Source of the DNA: Sedimentisphaerales bacterium
GTDB lineage: Bacteria > Planctomycetota > Phycisphaerae > Sedimentisphaerales > Anaerobacaceae
DNA: 36,499 nucleotides
Assembly (NCBI GenBank): GCA_030603595.1
Contig: JAUVXL010000010.1
Coordinates: 1 to 36,499, forward strand
Direction: 5' to 3'
Of this stretch, positions 32,525 through 36,499 are shown piece by piece. A program made the position numbers and the translations under genes. The notes under the pieces are model-generated. The model had not been told where the DNA came from. It searched no databases and saw only the letters and a program-made list of their open reading frames with translations. Numbering within the stretch: position 1 is the stretch's first letter; every line of letters starts with the position of its first letter.

Positions 32525-32977
32525 CTATGCTGCCGGGTGCGCAGTGAAATGGATTGCTCTTTGAATAATGCCCTTGCTCAGCGTGCACTTGGGCGTCTCG
32601 CCGACGGCTTCTGGGAAATTGCGATTGAGATTTCCGAGCCCCTTGGACAGATCGGGCATCAGGCGGCTTTCTTTTTTCAGAGCCGGGTCGTTGGCGCGAG
32701 GCAAAACGATGAGCTTGCCTTTTGTGATTTCCCAGTGCCTGATCTGCTCTGCCGCTCTGGAGCCGGCCGGCTCATTGCCGTGGACCCCGCCGACAATCAT
32801 AACCACAGGCCCGGACTCGTTGCTGTCGATGACGTAGTAGCGAGTCTCCCAAATGCTCCCTTCGCAAACCGGGCGGCCCGAACTGGTTTGTCCAAACGCC
32901 ACACCCTGCACAACGATAGCGCAAGCAAAAAATGCTGCGAGAAACAGCTTGAAAGATTTGCGGCTGTCCTGTGCCAT
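32525..32977 (-). CDS. truncated M14/AstE-like zinc carboxypeptidase, secreted
   Basis: A 150-residue protein with a signal peptide (MAQDSRKSFKLFLAAFFACAIVVQG, cut near residue 29) and the first half of an M14/succinylglutamate desuccinylase-like domain: MIVGGVHGNEPAGSRAA (zinc ligands H66 and E69), PRANDPALKKES and NLNRNFPEAVGE. The third zinc histidine and the catalytic glutamate, which lie in the second half of such proteins, are absent. Family members are normally at least 250 residues long. It is either a decayed gene or a fragment of a fusion with the BPL_N gene 4 nt downstream. ATG 32977 has AGGG 8 nt upstream and an upstream promoter, so the start is real. An earlier in-frame start at 33448 is rejected because it lies under the next gene on the other strand. 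Confidence 0.7.
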   Translation of the reverse strand: MAQDSRKSFKLFLAAFFACAIVVQGVAFGQTSSGRPVCEGSIWETRYYVIDSNESGPVVMIVGGVHGNEPAGSRAAEQIRHWEITKGKLIVLPRANDPALKKESRLMPDLSKGLGNLNRNFPEAVGETPKCTLSKGIIQRAIHFTAHPAA

Positions 32978-33043
32978 CGTGGCGACCCTGTACACAAGCC
33001 CTGATGCGATTTTTCTGAAAAGTTTCCGAAACGAATATTCTGC

Positions 33044-33072
33044 ATTATAAGTTTTTATCGCCGGTTTGGCAA
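33044..33072 (-). promoter_or_regulatory. sigma-70-like promoter of the M14/BPL_N pair
   Basis: On the minus strand TTGCCA (33067-33072) and a perfect TATAAT (33044-33049) are separated by 17 bp, about 70 nt upstream of the ATG at 32977. It lies in the divergent region before the last gene. Confidence 0.75.
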
Positions 33073-33172
33073 GAGCTTTGCGCGGGTGCCGAGAATAGAT
33101 TTGAGAATCAGGCTTGTTTGCGGTATCTATTACTGCAAGACATCGCCGTCGTACCCTTTTGAAAGGCTGAAT

Positions 33173-36100
33173 ATGAGATTGCCGGCTCGAATTGCGTTTG
33201 CATTGCTTTCTGTTGGATTTACCTGCATCTGTTTGCGCGCCGATACGGTGCTTTTTGACGACCGCATCGACTCGCAGCAGAAGACCGAGATTCGTTACGA
33301 TGTACCCGACGGCTGCGTGATAACGGGTCTTGGCTTCCGAGCGAACTACGACAATATCACCACGATGCACGTCCGTTATCACCGGCTTACCGCCGAGGCG
33401 AAGCTCACCGACGCCGCCGACGTGCGTCTCGGCTCCGAGCCGAACCACGCATGTGAGGCAAAAATTGACCTGCCCGACGGCTGGGTCGCAGTGGGCTACG
33501 GCGCGGCCGGAGAGCCGGAATGGGATGTGACCTTACTGCGTATATGGGCAAGAGAACTCCATTCCGATGGCAGCTTAGGTGAGGTCAAGACCTTCAGCAA
33601 CGGCTTCAAGCCCGACCGCAACCCTGAACGAGAAATTGTCCTTGGCGGAACCGACCGAGTTCTGACAGGCGCCGGCCTGCGATTCGCAAGCAACGATATC
33701 GGCGGTATCTACGCCCGCTCAAAACGAATCCTCAACCTTACCGACGAGGCCCGAAAGAAACTCGGAAACATTAGCACCCGCGCCTGGGCAGCGGACCCTT
33801 CGGTCCTCAATGATACAGACCGCCTGGCCCGCGATATCAAAGAATACCACGCCAACCGCATCGATATTGATTTCAGAGAACAGCCTGGTGGCCTGCCCAA
33901 CGAAGATCAGCTTAGTTTGGCCTCGAAGCTCTGTGCGGCCGTGCCAAAGATGCAAATCTATCTCTCCATACGGACTACCAGCACTAAATCGGTATTGCGT
34001 TTATTGAAAGATGCGCCCCATGTAGCCGGCATCGTCCTGGATCTGCCGTCTTCACTGAAGGATACGCAAGCCAAGAGAAACGTAGTGAACAATATCCACG
34101 AGGCGTGCACTAAGGCCGGAAAACGATTCCATCTTTACTATTATGGCACTTCCGGCCTGGGAGGGCTGCCCGATGATATCGGCGTCGTATTGCACTTCAT
34201 TGCGCTGACTCATGCTCGCAAGGAACCCGGGGAGTATCAAATGTACGTTCCTTTGCGCAAACGGGAAATTATCGCACAAGTCGCTGTTCTCCGTTACTCG
34301 GCGCCCGACGTATTGCTTCCCGACGTACGGATCGATGAGTTGCCCGGCACTCTGCTCCAGGCTGCTCTGGCAGGCGCCACCGGGTTTGTCACGCCTGTCA
34401 ATCCGGGTGGTCACTACTTGCCCGAGTCCGTCAACGCTGCGACCCTGGCGGCATTGCACCAGCTTGCCGACGATCCGCTTCAATCGACCGATGTCATCTG
34501 GGACGAATTCTGCGCCGCACACTACGGCTCCGGCGCAGAGAAGGCTGCCTCCGCTCTCAAACGCACTGCTGCTATAAATGACCTGATCTTCATGATACTT
34601 GGACGGCAACTCCTCTGGATAGGGGGAAATGTTCCCGATTTTGACACTGTTCAAAAGGTCCTGGAGCGCTACGACACCTACGATCTGACTCGCGAGAGTA
34701 TATCAGCGAATTCGTGGCGTGCTGCCGACAACAAGAAACTCGAACTGGCCCTGCAGGAGAAAGAAACCGCGTCCTGGCTCCTCGCCCAGTCGGCGCCTGA
34801 TGCCAACCAAGCCTACCAGATGAACCCGACTCCATACACGCGGGCCCTCCGTGACGCCATGCTCGACTTGAAATCCGCCGCCGGGCTTTGGACGGATGCG
34901 ACCCGTGCATTCATGCTTGCGAGAGTCTATGCAATCGACGGCGCCCCGGCCACTCGTGCATCCGCAGAGGCCTCGCTCAACCGACTCCGCGACCCGCAAC
35001 AATATGCCGTCAAGTTCGAGGGAACGGATACTTTTGCAGCCTCCATTGAGAAGTCCCTTGCCAAATCCGAGAAGGACGCACTGTTCGTTCGCAGTTTGAA
35101 CCGCGTGCGGCAGCTTGCCAAGGAGGAACAGCACGAGGCGGCGGCGGGCGGGCTTCTTGATATCTTGAATTCCGAGACGTTGGCTCCACATCTATCGAAA
35201 CAGAATCAGGCTGTCGGTGAGATTGCATCTTCTCTCAAGGCGTTCGGCGAATTGACTAACAACATCGCGGTCATGCGGCATGGCGACGGGTCGTGGGGTA
35301 TTGAGAAGGTCGCGGATCAGTGGTCGTGGGTTATAGGGCCGGACAGGCCCTGCCTGTATCTTGATTTCCCCGGTGGCCCGCTCGAAGAGCCAGTCGATTA
35401 TATCTTTTCGTTCGAGTATTTCGACAAGGGCGACTGGACGATCCACTGCCACTACGATTCGGCCTACCCGCCAGACGACAAGCGCGAGTACCACCCCGTC
35501 GAGCCGCTGCAACTGACGAACACCGAAACCTGGAAGAAAGGCGCCTTCATCCTGACAAATTGCCGTTTTGCCTCCCGCCAGAACGACCGGGCCGACATGC
35601 GATTCGTCACAGGCTCCGGTGCCAATATCCGCAATATCCGCCTGGCGCAAAAGCCGACCGGCAGCATCGACCCGAAAAAGGGCAAGCGCCTATTCTACCG
35701 AATTCTCGGCTCCCAATCCAACGGCCCGTACGTCCGCAAGACACGCACCGTCGCCTCCCCCGACTATCTGCCGCGAACGGCTACAACCGGAATGGCCAAC
35801 GCCGGCTACACCGAATACCCGTTCTGCTACGGCAATTGGAGCCTCACCTTCCGCGAGCGAGAGGGCCTGTTCCCGCGATTCGCAATGAGCCTGCCGATGG
35901 ACCCGACGCGCGTCAATACGGCCGACATACTCGTCGATTGGGTGTATGAGCCGGATGGCTGCGTCTGGGGCCCGGCCTGCCGCGACTTCGGCCAGACATT
36001 CGCCGCGACCGATACGGAGCTCGTCGCGATAACACTGCTCGTCGCCTCCCCCAAAGGCGTGTTCGACCTGTCCGTCCACGAAGGCGGCCCCAACGGTGCG

Positions 36101-36499
36101 CTCATGGCACCTCGCAAGTCATTCACATCAGGCCACTCAATGGAATGGGCGACCGTCCACTACGCACCGAGCGAAGCGAACGTCCAGCCTGACAAGACCT
36201 ACTACATCAAGATCGTCAGCCAAGACGGCAAGGCATGGAACCCATATTTCCATGCGAGCGGCAACGCCTACGACAAGGGCTGCGCTTATTTCGACGGCGT
36301 CCAAAGGCCCGAATCCGATTTGGCCCTCTGGATAACGACCGAACCACAAGACGTCACAAGAGCCGTTGTCCTCGATACCGATGAGGAAGGTTGGACAAAG
36401 CCCGCCTCCGGCTTCGAGTTCGTACCGCGGACTGATAATACGAGGATGATTACCGTTCAGCTTAGGCCGGTTAAAGAGTTCTGCGTTCGGCCGATTGCC
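33173..36499 (+). CDS. large secreted protein with glycoside-hydrolase-like middle, partial at the right edge
   Basis: An open frame of 1109 codons that runs off the window with no stop. RBS AAAGG is 7 nt before the ATG, and the first 23 residues are a signal peptide (MRLPARIAFALLSVGFTCICLRA/DT). Residues about 24-130 form a beta domain. Residues about 200-480 read as a TIM-barrel-like domain (DRLARDIKEYHANRIDIDFREQ, VAGIVLDLP, HLYYYGTSGLGGLPDDIG), and LQAALAGATGFVTPVNPGGHYLPE...DEFCAAHYGSGAEKA resembles the part after the barrel in GH67/GH115- and DUF4838-like proteins. A helical segment (480-720) and two or more beta-sandwich, carbohydrate-binding-like domains follow. Likely an extracellular polysaccharide-acting or binding protein; family not fixed, catalytic residues not identified. 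Confidence 0.85.
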   Translation, partial: MRLPARIAFALLSVGFTCICLRADTVLFDDRIDSQQKTEIRYDVPDGCVITGLGFRANYDNITTMHVRYHRLTAEAKLTDAADVRLGSEPNHACEAKIDLPDGWVAVGYGAAGEPEWDVTLLRIWARELHSDGSLGEVKTFSNGFKPDRNPEREIVLGGTDRVLTGAGLRFASNDIGGIYARSKRILNLTDEARKKLGNISTRAWAADPSVLNDTDRLARDIKEYHANRIDIDFREQPGGLPNEDQLSLASKLCAAVPKMQIYLSIRTTSTKSVLRLLKDAPHVAGIVLDLPSSLKDTQAKRNVVNNIHEACTKAGKRFHLYYYGTSGLGGLPDDIGVVLHFIALTHARKEPGEYQMYVPLRKREIIAQVAVLRYSAPDVLLPDVRIDELPGTLLQAALAGATGFVTPVNPGGHYLPESVNAATLAALHQLADDPLQSTDVIWDEFCAAHYGSGAEKAASALKRTAAINDLIFMILGRQLLWIGGNVPDFDTVQKVLERYDTYDLTRESISANSWRAADNKKLELALQEKETASWLLAQSAPDANQAYQMNPTPYTRALRDAMLDLKSAAGLWTDATRAFMLARVYAIDGAPATRASAEASLNRLRDPQQYAVKFEGTDTFAASIEKSLAKSEKDALFVRSLNRVRQLAKEEQHEAAAGGLLDILNSETLAPHLSKQNQAVGEIASSLKAFGELTNNIAVMRHGDGSWGIEKVADQWSWVIGPDRPCLYLDFPGGPLEEPVDYIFSFEYFDKGDWTIHCHYDSAYPPDDKREYHPVEPLQLTNTETWKKGAFILTNCRFASRQNDRADMRFVTGSGANIRNIRLAQKPTGSIDPKKGKRLFYRILGSQSNGPYVRKTRTVASPDYLPRTATTGMANAGYTEYPFCYGNWSLTFREREGLFPRFAMSLPMDPTRVNTADILVDWVYEPDGCVWGPACRDFGQTFAATDTELVAITLLVASPKGVFDLSVHEGGPNGALMAPRKSFTSGHSMEWATVHYAPSEANVQPDKTYYIKIVSQDGKAWNPYFHASGNAYDKGCAYFDGVQRPESDLALWITTEPQDVTRAVVLDTDEEGWTKPASGFEFVPRTDNTRMITVQLRPVKEFCVRPIA

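Noticed and set aside
1-36499. CRISPR arrays, tRNA or rRNA genes
   Set aside because: I looked on both strands and saw no regularly spaced repeats of CRISPR type and no cloverleaf or rRNA sequence.

Overview
The window looks like a chromosomal piece from an anaerobic or microaerophilic planctomycete, most likely of the Phycisphaerae (Sedimentisphaerales-like). This rests on several traits: a moderately GC-rich genome, a strictly anaerobic type of oxygen and peroxide defence operon, an atypical type II secretion operon with 'A-FTLVELL' pseudopilins and an Asn/Pro-rich secretin, secreted beta-helix, ceramidase-like and BPL_N-type proteins, and short palindromic repeats of the 'GTGGCA...TGCCAC' kind. 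The taxonomic call is inference from family composition; there is no rRNA or other marker in the window.

Region 1 (151-3560, minus strand) is a compact stress operon read in the order PerR-like regulator, rubrerythrin, thiol peroxidase, flavodiiron protein, desulfoferrodoxin, and a 58-residue small ORF. Gaps are 3-33 nt, with one 4-nt overlap. A TTGACA-17-TATAGG promoter sits on top of the regulator's start codon and is overlaid by an inverted repeat and a 13-bp direct repeat, so self-regulation is plausible. Together the enzymes would reduce O2, superoxide and peroxides.

Region 2 (3743-6679, minus) is a three-gene unit: LemA, a DUF3137 membrane protein and an ATP-type 6-phosphofructokinase, from a clear TTGACA-18-CATAAT promoter. 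A strong UUCG-type terminator at 6726-6751 separates it from the secretion operon upstream.

Region 3 (6780-21356, minus) is a complete type II secretion operon in an unusual order: gspE-F-G-H-I-J-K-L-M, two tandem GspC-like genes, a third small membrane protein with the same Arg/Glu 'MSEEER' repeats, and last a 1064-residue secretin. The secretin has an N-terminal membrane anchor, an Asn-Ala-Pro linker, N0 and what I read as six N1-type modules instead of the usual three. The promoter (TTGACA-17-TATACT) has a perfect palindrome abutting its -35 box. A repeat element sits in the 5' end of gspK and another lies between gspE and gspF.

Region 4 (21984-36499) is accessory and mostly on the plus strand: a secreted S41/PDZ protease, a transposase relic, two tandem paralogous secreted right-handed beta-helix proteins, a ceramidase-like hydrolase, a YdcF-type membrane protein, and a very large secreted protein (at least 1109 residues) that runs off the right edge. 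A divergent minus-strand pair (a truncated M14-like carboxypeptidase and a BPL_N amidotransferase-like protein) lies before the last gene. Nearly all these products carry signal peptides. This fits a secretome locus next to the secretion machine, but the substrates are not readable from the sequence.
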